From Globisporangium splendens (taxonomy: Eukaryota; Oomycota; Peronosporomycetes; Pythiales; Pythiaceae), in contig VFIW01000162.1 of assembly GCA_006386115.1 (NCBI GenBank), positions 1-64,000 of the forward strand: 64,000 nucleotides of DNA. Reading direction: 5' to 3'. The position numbers and the translations under genes are program-made. The notes beneath the pieces are model-generated. The model ran no database searches, was not told the origin of the DNA, and worked only from the letters and a program-made list of their open reading frames with translations. Of the stretch, positions 1-10,534 are shown piece after piece; within the stretch, counting starts at the first letter, position 1, and every line of letters starts with the position of its first letter.

Positions 1-1155
1 ACTCCTGGTCACGACCCCGCAATCTGGATCTTCAGTCTGGATCTACCAGATACTCCAAGGCAGGCATGGACCACGATCAAGAGACACATTATCGGACACA
101 AGTGCTCCAATGAACATCTCCAAGATCATCTCTATCCCGTCGCACACATGCTGTGGCGACATATGAGCGCGTCGCTCATACAAGCCATTTGGTGTGCGCA
201 TCTGCGACGCATGGATTCGGATCCAATCGAATCGACTGCTGAGATGGCGATCTGATGACAAGATTAGAGGCAGGAAATGCGAAACCTCACACGGCCTCGC
301 TGAAGCGCAAGCTGGAGACTCGGACGGTCACACGGTTGCAGCAGTTCTCAAGGCATATGTCGACTGCTTTCTCAGCCAAACCGACATCATCCCCTTGACT
401 CCAAATGATACTCGCGGCGTTTACCTGTTGTTTTTCGATGGTGGATCACGCGGCAATCCAGGACCTGGAGGGACTGGATCCATTATTGTGCGTGTCCATA
501 AGGACTTGCACACAGCCAGTTTAATTTGGGCCGCGAGCATGGCGTATAGCAGGAAGGACACGACCAACAACTTTGCCGAGTACTGGGTCTCATACACGGA
601 CTCCGAGAAGCCCAACGCAGTCGCTTCGAACCGTTGTACGTGATTGGAGACAGTGCACTCATTATCTCCCAACAGAGAATGCATCGGTCCCCTCGACAGC
701 ACCGATTGGCACGTTTATACCAGACAAGTTGACGACTCGCGGATTGCATCGACATCCGAGGATGGTACCATCACTACCGTGCCTTCAACAAGATGGCGGA
801 CTCAGCCGCCAACCTAGCCATGGACGCCAGAACCTCAACGCAGGTTCACTTCTCAACTCATCGAGCTGCTTTCAACAATCTCACCCAGGATCTTGACGAC
901 GTCATGCATTGGCTTATGAGAAGTTCGGAAGACCCAAGGTCATTGGACAACACAAGGCAGCCTCACATAGGACCAAGAGAACATGCCATCCCGGTCAAAG
1001 ATTATTTAGCATTCAGAAGTGATCTAGTGCAATCAGCTCTATAGACACAATTACACTCCTGTATGAAATTCGTAATGAAGATTAGGCAGGAGAATGGATC
1101 TTGTAGGTCACGACGATGAACCTAAGCATACCTCACCTTATAAAGATAAACATAA
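1..1155 (+). mobile_element. LINE family 1, copy 1 (3' part, degenerate)
   Basis: This is the 3' portion of a non-LTR retrotransposon that runs off the left edge of the window. It aligns over its whole length with the copy at 3379-4530. The translation contains an RNase H core (FFDGGSRGNPGPGGTGS, TTNNFAEYW, VIGDSALI, KMADSAANLAMD). The reading frame is broken at several points, including a change after the NFAEYW segment, so the coding is split into overlapping pieces at 194-643, 573-896 and 793-1044. The 3' end is the family tail, finishing in CTCACCTTATAAAG followed by ATAAA. It is dead as a protein source. The 3' flank is unrelated to the other copies, so this is a separate insertion; its TSD cannot be tested because the 5' end is outside the window. 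Confidence 0.85.
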
Positions 1156-2883
1156 TTCACGCAATCCGTGCTCTTGCGATCGTACAATGCTGGGGGAGGC
1201 ACTCATTTACTTACTTTGAAGAACAAGCCCATGTTCTTCTACCTACACCAATACAAAACTAAAAAGACACAACTCCCAGAGCTGTCAAACAAGTCATGAC
1301 GTATCGTCAGTCTTCTTGTCGCGAGCAACTCTCGACAGCTGATAGCACCAGCGGCAACGCAGCCATCACGATCGCATTGTCATTTTGCTTGATCCCTTCT
1401 CGCGCTACTCTGATTCTCGGTTCGACGCTCATCTAGATAAAAGGAGAAGGCTCTTGATGGCTTCCGAACCGCAATCCCATCACCAGCAGCGCATTTAGAG
1501 CTGGGTCAAGCGCCATCGTGTGTGATAGCCACTCCCATTGAATTCCGTGGAAGGAGTTGGAACTTCACCGAACAAGGGCACCTGGATCCAGAGCTTTACT
1601 TTAATGCATCGCCGCCACGAGTGCTGCACTGGACAGCTACACAAGCCGAAGCAGGAGCATGCAGGTAAGCCAGTTCGTTGCTTCTTAGGCCGTAACACAC
1701 GACATATCCAAACGGTGTGTATCCAAGCTAACGTTGGCATCATACCTTCAAACTCTTGTCATCCGTAGCACAAAGATACTGCACAATGAGTGACAGGTGG
1801 ACGAGCAACCAAGCAACCGAGGGGTGGTAGACCAAGAAACAAAGTCGCGGTGATTTCTCGCTACTCGAATTAACAGCAAGAAAGCATGTATGCTGCGAAT
1901 GTGTCGGTGTCCGTCGAGTCCCGCATCTCCATCAAATTAGTGACAGTCAGTGGGTTGGTCAAGCCTCAAGGCGCGGATCGCGTGATTCAAGCCAAGCATT
2001 TCCGATCAGTGAAAACCACAGTACTTCTAGCTATCTTGTCTAGACGTCGGTGGCCAGCGGATCACGTTACGGTTTGTGAAGCAGCCAAGCAAAATCACCA
2101 CACCCATCCCAGCACTGAGTGATCCCAGAGGGAGCGACCACGTTTGCCATGATAATATCAGGCTTCGGATTCGAACACCAAGTCACTCGGATGGTAGGAA
2201 AGTGTTTTGTTGTTGTTGTTGTTGCTTTTCTTCGTTGCCAAGATGAACGGTGAAGACAAGCAAGTCGAGGCATGAAGAGTGTAATCGTTTGGAGTCCTTA
2301 GACAGGGCACCTCCTGCGCAAAAATTTCTTTCGCGACGGGTATACTACCGAGAATTACGGCTGTCGAACTAACGGAAGGCAAATCTCGCAATACTAAATG
2401 TCGCACTGGCAACTTGAAGTCCCGCAGTCGGTTCCTGTTTGGTTTGCAGCCGATGAGGCTGCGTGTTCAATGAAGAAGCATACGAAATCGTCCTCGAAGT
2501 CAAGCGACGAAGTTTCCAGGTTAGCGGGCGTGAAGCGTTTGACGGCCATTTTATTGGCAGTCCAGTTGTCAACTTGCTCGGTGTCGCTGCGTCGTTGATC
2601 ACTCGAAGTCGGGCAGCGGAAAAGATACCTGGGACTGAACAGAAGCAATTTCTTTGCGCGGATCTTAAGGTTGTTGGAAGTATTCTAGTACCGTATATGT
2701 TCGCCTGAAAGCCTAATGGTGTTTTGGCATTTTTTTCCTTTGTTGGAGGTTGCAACTGCGTGGCGTTTCACGTGAGCAAGGTGTCATCCTATATATCGCT
2801 CATTTTGCGTGAAAGCTGCCCAAATGCAAGGTTTCACGACACCTCGTTTTGTCTTGGCATTACTGGACGTAGGAGTGGAGAGC
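1156..2883. other. No gene recognised; intergenic/decayed repeat DNA
   Basis: Only short, mutually overlapping open frames without recognisable motifs are present. A short (GTT)n run lies at about 2208-2226 next to a segment (2160-2190) loosely similar to 7308-7345. Nothing here could be assigned to a family. Confidence 0.5.
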
Positions 2884-2894
2884 AAGTTGCTAGT

Positions 2895-4528
2895 ATCTCA
2901 ATGGACTGTGACATCATGGCAACAAGAGACTTGAACGGGCAGAACGTGTCGCTCCATGCACATCCACGTTTCACAAGAATCGTGCAACTATGGGGTAGCA
3001 ACGGACGATACAATACGACCAGATCTTTCTATCGGCAACAAGTTGCAGCAACGAGGACACAAATTGGCAAAGATACTCGAGATGCAGCAGTCAACAAAGC
3101 TGTCCATACAGCAGGATCTCTGTGGCCCGGACTGCAATTAATCCAATGGAGCGAATTGCACAACATCCCAGGGATTACTGCTTATACGGTCCAGACTCTT
3201 CTCCGGCTGAAAGCCAACCGACTCTCCATGTGGAACTAGGAGAAAGCTGATCTGTCCTGCTCGAATCCCGAATGCTCCCAAGTTGTCCAATCTTCTGTTC
3301 AACATCTATTCTGGGAGTGTCCGAAAGCCAAACTGGTGTGAAACTACTTTTATGCGCTATGGGCGAAGATCGGAATCACTCCTGGTCACGACCCCGCAAT
3401 CTGGATCTTCAGTCTGGATCTACCACATACTCCAAGGCGTGCATGGACCACGATCAAGAGACACATTATCGGACACAAGTTCTCCAATCAACATCTCCAA
3501 GATCATCTCTATCCCGTCGCACACATGCTGTGGCGATATATGAGCGCGTCGCTCATACAAGCCATTTGGTGTGCGCATCTGCGACGCACGGATTCGGATC
3601 CAATCGAATCGACTGCTGAGATGGCGATCATGATGACCAGATTAGAGGCAGGAATGCGAAACCTCACACGACTCGCTGAAGCGCAAGCTGGAGACTCGGA
3701 CGGTCACACAGTTGCAGCAGTTCTCAAGGCATATGTCGACTGCTTTCTCAGCCAAACCGACGCCATCCCCTTGACTCAAAGTGATACTCGCGGCGTTTAC
3801 CTGTTGTTTTTCGATGGTGGATCACGCGGCAATCCAGGACCAGGAGGGACTGGATCCATTATCGTGCGTGTCCACAAGGACTCGCACACAGCCAGTTTAA
3901 TTTGGGCCGCCAGCATGGCTTATAGCAGGAAGGACACGACCAACAACTTTGCCGAGTACTGGGGTCTCATACATGGTCTCCGAGAAGCCCAACGCAGTCA
4001 CTTCGAACCGTTGTACGTGATTGGAGACAGTGCACTCATTATCTCCCAACAGCGAATGCATCGGTACCCTCGACAGCACCGATTGGCACGTTTATACCAG
4101 ACAAGTCGACGACTCGCGGATTGCATCGACATCCGAGGATGGCACCATCACTACCGTGCCTTCAACAAGATGGCGGACTCAGCCGCCAACCTAGCCATGG
4201 ACACCAGAACCTCAACGCAGGTCCACTTCCCAACTCAAAGAGCTGCTTTCAACAATCTCACCCAGGATCTTGACAACGACGTCATGCATTGGCTTATGCG
4301 AAGTTCGGAAGACCCAAGGTCATTGGACAACACAAGGCAGCCTCACATAGGACCAAGAGAACATGCCATCCCGGTCAAAGATTATTTAGCATTCAGAAGT
4401 GATCTAGTGCAATCAGCTCTATAGACACAATTACACTCCTGTATGAAATTCGTAATGAAGATTAGGCAGGAGAATGGATCTTGTAGGTCACGACGATGAA
4501 CCTAAGCATACCTCACCTTATAAAGATA
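2895..4528 (+). mobile_element. LINE family 1, copy 3 (5'-truncated, TSD present)
   Basis: This 5'-truncated non-LTR retrotransposon is closely similar to the minus-strand copy at 10535-12890. Homology begins at about 2899; the four bases at 2895-2898 are not in the other copy and may be untemplated. The 3' end carries the family tail CTCACCTTATAAAGATAA. It is flanked by an 11 bp direct repeat AAGTTGCTAGT at 2884-2894 and 4529-4539, the expected target-site duplication of target-primed reverse transcription. Copy 3 therefore arose by an ordinary truncated LINE insertion rather than by segmental duplication. Confidence 0.9.
2899..4424 (+). pseudogene. LINE family 1 ORF2 C-terminus (RT tail, zf-RVT, RNase H)
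   Basis: One reading frame runs from the truncated 5' end to the stop at 4422-4424. In order it encodes the region after the RT palm, a zinc-binding segment of the zf-RVT type (C-S-N-P-E-C, then H and C; about 3255-3325) and an RNase H domain (FFDGGSRGNPGPGGTGS at about 3807, AEYWGL with the catalytic Glu, VIGDSALI, and a terminal Asp in KMADSAANLAMD). Two in-frame stops interrupt it: TAG at 3237-3239 (after SMWN) and TGA at 3339-3341, where the other copy has TGG (Trp). The TAG is shared with copy 2; the TGA is private. RNase H removes the RNA strand after cDNA synthesis. Inactive as it stands. Confidence 0.85.
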
Positions 4529-4539
4529 AAGTTGCTAGT

Positions 4540-5585
4540 GTCGACATTGAGTCGTCGGATCTATCGATCTAGCGAAGCTGTAGCTGTCAAGTGCGTAGAA
4601 GTGAACACCTAGATGTATGATGGTTTCGATGGCAAGTTCGATAACCAATTTGGCGCACATCGTCATGCCGTTCAGATCGCTGAGTGTACATCGCAACTCT
4701 CAATAAGAATAGCCAGCTATGGCATTACACCGCGTTTGGCGGAACGTTCGTGACAGACCGGAGCAGCACAACAGGAAATGTGTCTAATGGAGAACCGATC
4801 GCAAGCCTATCACAAAAAAAGCGGTTGGTCCCGGATTCGGACGCGATCTTTGTGTTTAGTTGCTCGAGCGGCGCGCGAGAAGCGAGATTCTTCGCACGAA
4901 GGAAAAGATGCACGTTTGAGCTCAAGTGTCACCGAGTCGATGAGCAGCTGCATGCAGACAGTGTGACGAGTTTCGAGCCAGATTCCAGAAAAAGCGGATC
5001 GAATTGAAATAGCTGCCATCGCGACTCGGAAGCGACTGAAGTTGAATCCACAAAAAGTTGTGAATGAATCTAGCATCGCCTATGGATTGAGTTTACGACG
5101 TGCTGGTGGCATCTTGAGATTGCCCTGCAAGTAAATCGAGAAGGTTGAAACTCGAAATTTTCCGGAGCTGAAGTTGCGATTGTTTTTTACCCGAATAATC
5201 TCAGCAAGATGTTTGCGTCTTCAACCTCCAATTGGTCGTCGTTCAGTCGGGAGTAGCTTTCTGGCAAAGAGAAGGAGAAAGAGGCACTTTAATCGCCAAC
5301 ATTATCTAGCATCCATTGTCGTAGTTGGGTCTTGTCGCTCTTGCAATCACTGCCGGCAGATCTGAGAGCGGAATTCTTGATCCAGAGCTTCTTGATGGAT
5401 TTTAACGCTGGTCGTCACCTGCACTGACTAACAACGCATCGCACCTAGGGCAGGAGAAGACCATGTCAGCTCAACGTCAACCTATGTGCACTTGGCGAAG
5501 CATCAGTGCATCTGGCCCTCCTCTTCGTGTTTATGTCGCGGCTTTCCTGTCCCAGACCCAAATGGCTACAAATGTCGCACTGTTC
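4540..5585. other. No gene recognised
   Basis: Intergenic sequence between two LINE insertions. No open frame with family similarity or coding-like composition was seen. Confidence 0.5.
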
Positions 5586-5599
5586 CAAACACAATACGA

Positions 5600-6075
5600 G
5601 AGAGAGAGAGAGAGAAGGTAATTCTATTTAACTTATGATCTACATACAGTTTAAGAATTCCGGAGTCTCATTAACACTGCTGACAGTGAGGTGTTTCTAA
5701 GTTTTGACGGTGTGGCACCAATATCATTGTCGAGTAGAACTGCGACTTGGGACATAAGAATTTGATCGTTCCCCCGCGATTCGTCGGTGAGTATCTTCGC
5801 ACTCTTGGAGTTCATTGCCGTGTTGGCGAGAAGATCGGCCATTTTGTTTTGTTCTCGTTTTGTGTGATTCCAGGAGATCCACGCAAAGTTGGCGATGATT
5901 TGATTTACCCGAACTGCTAGTGGCTGCAACTCGGTCTGGTGTATTGAGGAGAACCCGTTCTGGGCTGCGATAATCATTTGGCTGTCTCCGAAGACTTCCA
6001 ACTTGACTTCATAGTGCTGTAGGTAGTGTGCACTGTATGCCAGACCATCTTTCAGCGCGCTGTATTCGCACCGAT
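5600..6075 (-). mobile_element. LINE family 2, copy a (5'-truncated, TSD present)
   Basis: This minus-strand 476 bp LINE fragment is nearly identical to 8696-9170. It encodes the end of an RNase H domain (CEYSALKDGLAYSAHYL, EVFGDSQMIIAAQNG, EQNKMADLLANTAMN), with the stop at 5651-5653. Its 3' end is a (TC)n tail, seen on + as GA repeats at 5600-5614. A perfect 14 bp direct repeat, CAAACACAATACGA, flanks it at 5586-5599 and 6076-6089. The protein-like sequence upstream of CEYSAL in this frame comes from the target DNA, not from the element. Confidence 0.9.
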
Positions 6076-6089
6076 CAAACACAATACGA

Positions 6090-8681
6090 ATTCCCATTCT
6101 TTCTGCGGATTACCCCTCAAGAAGGATCTCTCAGAAATGCCAAGATCGCCGAGAGGCTTGCCGAACCACGACCGTCAAACCGAAGTGGGACAAATCTTAC
6201 AATAATTGGCGCACAGGTAACCAAAGATTGCACACTGCGAAAAGCCACGATCAGCCAGCACATGGCATACGAGATCGTCGAAGGCAAAGTAAAGTCTGTG
6301 TGCTCAATCGACGTGGAGAGTTAGATGACGTGTCTCAGAGAGCTTCCGAACCATTTTATTCTGCTTCGCGCTCAAGGATTCAGATCATGCAAAACTTTCG
6401 AGCTTGCAATGATATTCGAGTATCGGCGAACAACTTCCTGAGACGATTTTCCTCTTAAGGGCATCACCATTTGATCGCTGGGAGTAAGAAGAAACCTCTC
6501 AAGTGCAGAGTTTTGGCAATTCGTTGTTATTGATTGTGCAGGCGGAAATCAAGCGGCTGGCACAAGCATGAAGATTAGGATATCTGATGGAGTGGGCAGC
6601 TGGAAGCACTGACGGTCGATTGGAAGAGGACCACGGATGAATTTATCGTGTGGAGGACAAGTTTGACAGCAATTTTGTGCGTATCATCGTGGAGTTCAGG
6701 CTCCCGAGAGTGCTTTGAAACTCTCGTTTAGAGCAATAATCGACTGGACTACGACACATCGGTGGAGCGTCCTTCAAGTGCGTGCGGGTCAGTTCCTCCA
6801 CCGCTTTACATTGTCGCTAACACACGATTTTGTATTTGAGCAATGAAAAAGTGTCGGCCGTCCCTTTATGTCTGCAGCATGCAGCAACACAATGTCAGCT
6901 CCAATGTGTGGTGCGCGACCGAGGAATAAACGATGCACCTGGATGTGGCGGACCCAGGTGCAACATTCTTTTGATGCTTTTTCGATCATCAAGCTCAAGA
7001 AGAAAGCGTGTCTGCTGTGGATGTGTCAGCTCCCGTCGTGCCCAGCAATCACGTCGAAACGCTGCCTGCCGGTGGACTCACCAAGCATGAAATGCGGATC
7101 ATCGTCCTTTTATCTATTCATTCCTCAACTTGCGGACTGGTATTGCTCTTCTTCGATGGCTTGCTAGGATGCGTACGATACTTACGATCCAACAGATCAC
7201 ACTCCGGTCCTTCAGCGCAAAAGTGCTCAACCACTCCAACGTTTCGAGTGCGCATCATGCGATTTTGGTTAGAACGACTTTATCGGTCATGATATTTTCG
7301 GTAGAATCGAACACCAAGCCACCCGGATGGGAAGACACTTACTTTTCCTCCATCTGTGATTTCCTGCCATGTCAAATTCAGGAACGAAGAAAATGGATGA
7401 TTCGCGACCTCACAAAGTTGCAGTCGACAAATTTCTCCCAGAGATCGAACGCGACTTGTGGAAGCGGCGGGGATTTCATTCTTCAGCACAATTTCGCATT
7501 TAGAGCACATCTGCGTTTCTCGATAAATGCCAGTGCGCAGGGTGTTGCTAGAGAAAATTGCGGAGGCGCTACAGCTTTGCGATTGTCGAGAAGTCTTACG
7601 AGTGGCATCACGATCGAAAGCGTGTCTTGCGTTCAGAATTCTCGAAGAAAAACAAATTTGCGCTGCGTTAGGCGCTGGTGCAAGGCGAAGCTGCGAATGA
7701 CCATTGCGAATGCGAGCCCCATGCTGTCAAACGGAGCGGTCAGGTGGATGCAGAGGCGGTGGAAAGAACAGACATCTGAGTGGATGGCTGCTGCTGATAA
7801 GAGTCTGCAACCTGTAAGCTGTAGGAGGTTCAAGGGCCAATATGAGTGGTCGCTGAAATGACAACAGTACACTGGAACCTGCTATTACCTGACGCGCCGA
7901 AGTGTGGTGGAAAGAAGATTTCTGCTGGTAAAGCGAGTTGGGTCCAGCACGATTTACACCGCGAGCACATTTGAGTCATGTCGAGGAGCCCGCAAGGAGT
8001 ACGTTGCCAGTTTCATCAAATCTAGTAACCAGCGCTGACGAAATTTGGTGTCAGCTTCAAGTTCGCGGTGCCCAAGTACCAGTCGTGAGGGCTGATATGA
8101 GCAGAAGAAGCAGACCACCAAGATGAGTGAGAAGATTGGCATGTTGAAGAAAACATGGAGAAGTCCAATGAGCAAAGCTTGGCTGTAGAAGTAAGTTTGT
8201 GAAGAGACCCGTCCCCAGAACCGTCAGGTTGCCAACTCGAAACGCACGTCGTATACCTGGAATGTGCGTCTACATCAAATTGCCGTCTTGAAAGTTGTTG
8301 TTGGGAGAGATGGACCACTTTGATATTGGATCCGGTCAACATCTCTCCGTGGCTAGCTACTCGAACAGTGCAAGAGAGCACGTTTTATTTGAGCGGCACA
8401 AATTAACTTGGCATTTTCATGCTCGCACGCATGCGCTAGCAGCTTTTTGGATCTTGCGCCAGTGGCTTGAATCATCCTGTGCGGTTCTTTAGTTGTGCCT
8501 TGTGGTAAAATTGCAACGAGATAGCTATCGAGTCGCACAGCGTCACAAGCAGTGAAGATCAAAGCAGAACCCAAAGAACTATTTCGGACTTTCCAGCTTC
8601 AACTGAACTAATCGGACTGGCAAGAGTTTCAGGACGGTGCTGTGTGCCGGTAGTTGCCAGTAGGATTGCGTTTCGCTAAGT
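6090..8681. other. No gene recognised; pre-insertion target DNA
   Basis: About 2.6 kb between two family-2 LINE insertions. A 243-codon open frame exists at 7130-7861 (+), but it has no recognisable motif, overlaps other open frames and has low-complexity, non-gene-like composition. It was not called as a gene. Confidence 0.5.
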
Positions 8682-8695
8682 GGATCCATTCGAGA

Positions 8696-10195
8696 GAGAG
8701 AGAGAGAGAGAGAGAGAAGGTAATTCTATTTAACTTATGATCTACATATAGTTTAAGAATTCCGGAGTCTCATTAACACTTCTGACAGTGAGGTGTTTCT
8801 AAGCTTTGACGGGGTGGCACCGATATCATTGTCGAGTAGAGCTGCGACTTGGGACATAAGAATTTGATCGTTCCCCCGCGATTCGTCGGTGAGTATCTTC
8901 GCACTCTTGGAGTTCATTGCCACGTTGGCGAGAAGATCGGCCATTTTGGTTTGTTCTCGTTTTGTGTGATTCCAGGAGATCCACGCAAAGTTGGCGATGA
9001 TTTGGTTTACCCGAACTGCTAGTGGCTGCAACTCGGTCTGGCGTATTGAGGAGAACCCGTTCTGGGCTGCGATAATCATTTGGCTGTCTCCGAAGACTTC
9101 CAACTTGACTTCATAGTGCTGTAGGTAGTGTGCACTGTATGCCAGGCAATCTTTCAGTGCGCTGTATTAGCACCAATTGTTCGTGACTTCCAGTCCCATG
9201 TACGCATAGCTGCATGCTTTGAGTTCCAATTGATTGGTGCGTTCATTCAGGAAGATGAGTGCCCATCCACTGCCTCCTGGACCTGGGTTGCCGCGTGCAC
9301 CTCCATCGAAATATAGACGCGCCGTCGCCCATACTGGAAGTATGCGCGACATATCTTGTCTCTCCAGTACGCTGAGCAGTTGGCTCAGGCAAGTTGCATT
9401 GATCTTTTCTCTTTTGAGCGTTCTCATCCGATGAGCCACAGCTCGCACTTGCATCACACACGCTGTCCACACACGCTTGGTGCTTTCTTCGATAGCGAGG
9501 TTTTGCCGTTCATGCACTATTTCCACTCTCGTTCTCCATACCAGTACTGGGATGCTTGAAGTGACGATATACCACAGTTTCTGTAGTGCTATCGAGTGTT
9601 CCGGAGTAATGAACCCGAAGTGCTTTTCCAATTCCCGGAGCAAAGATCGTTGACCTGGCGGGGCTGTGCGGCTAGCAATGTGAGGCAGGAAGAGATTGAG
9701 TGCTTGCTCCGTCAATGCTCGGCTCATCCATCGCCCGAGGAAGACCGTCCACGCGGCTTGTGCTCGCTTGCAACTCCAGACTATGTGTGAGATAGTTTCT
9801 TTTGTCTCCCCACATCCGGCATTACTTGGGCACGCCGAAGACTCGATCCTTCCCGGATGGAACAGGTTGAGCTGCATCGTAGAAATCCGGTATGCCGTCC
9901 ACATCTGATACGGTGTAAGACATCCTCGTTGTTTCCATAGATCTGCTGGTAGCCGATACTGCACATGACTGTACCACTGGTCAGTTTTCGCGACTTCGTT
10001 GAGCTTGTCTACGAGTACTCCGAGACCTTGATACAGCTTGCTGTGCAGCCTCCGTGTTCTTGCTCGGTCAATTATCTTCTGGATACTGTTTGGGGATGTA
10101 CGTTCATGCACCAGTCACGGACAGTGCGTCGTGAGCGGGTGAGGTTTGAATGCCCACCCTACAGTTTTTATTTCTTCTTCGATCATTGCAAAGTC
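8696..10195 (-). mobile_element. LINE family 2, copy b (5'-truncated, TSD present)
   Basis: A 1.5 kb minus-strand LINE fragment with a (TC)n 3' tail, seen on + as GA repeats at 8696-8717. A perfect 14 bp direct repeat, GGATCCATTCGAGA, flanks it at 8682-8695 and 10196-10209, which fixes both ends. Its 3' 470 bp matches copy a at 5600-6075. The target-site repeat ends in GA, so the tail and target share a few bases; the exact boundary is ambiguous by a few nucleotides. Confidence 0.92.
8753..10195 (-). pseudogene. LINE family 2 ORF2 C-terminus (zf-RVT plus RNase H)
   Basis: One frame encodes a zf-RVT type finger (SACPSNAGCGETKETISHIV then WSC, about 9780-9845) followed by RNase H (YFDGGARGNPGPGGSG; EVFGDSQMII; KMADLLANVAMN). 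Two in-frame stops break it: TGA at 10115-10117, where Trp would fit, and TAA at 9167-9169. The second stop replaces the GAA still present in copy a, which is the catalytic Glu codon of RNase H (CEYSAL), so this copy could not make an active enzyme even if it were read through. The upstream RT is absent because of 5' truncation. Confidence 0.85.
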
Positions 10196-10209
10196 GGATC
10201 CATTCGAGA

Positions 10210-10534
10210 ACAATCGTCCCACCGTGTCGCTGTCCATCTCCTTTCGCTGGTCTAGGTATCTGTAATCACAGAAGACCTGTTCGAACACAGACAGACGAGA
10301 CAAGTCAGAGAGCATGTGCCGCATCGTATGATCCGACCTTCAACGCCTTTAAGGAGGTGAGATACCTGGCCATCTCTGAAGAAACGTTGAGTCAGGTTTT
10401 CATCACTTGAGAACCTAGATTTAAGTGAATACCGCGCGACTAAAGCAACGCAGGCAGCAGCAAGTTCAGCGCCTCAGATTATAGGAGTTGCTCAGTGTGG
10501 CGCAGTATTTCTCACTCACGACAGCAGTAAAGAA
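10210..10534. other. No gene recognised
   Basis: Short spacer between the family-2 LINE (with its TSD) and the 3' end of the next family-1 LINE. No features seen. Confidence 0.5.

Noticed and set aside
2159..2207. Segment similar to 7308-7345 with a B-box-like GGTGTTCGAATCC on the minus strand and a nearby (GTT)n run; a second SINE family?
   Set aside because: The similarity is short, no A box or TSD was found, and two loose matches do not define a family.
5600..5614. GA microsatellite as an independent repeat
   Set aside because: It is the 3' tail of the minus-strand LINE family 2 copy, as shown by the same arrangement at 8696-8717 and by the TSDs.
7130..7861. 243-codon open frame in intergenic DNA
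   Set aside because: No motif, no sign of gene-like composition, and overlapping frames on both strands.
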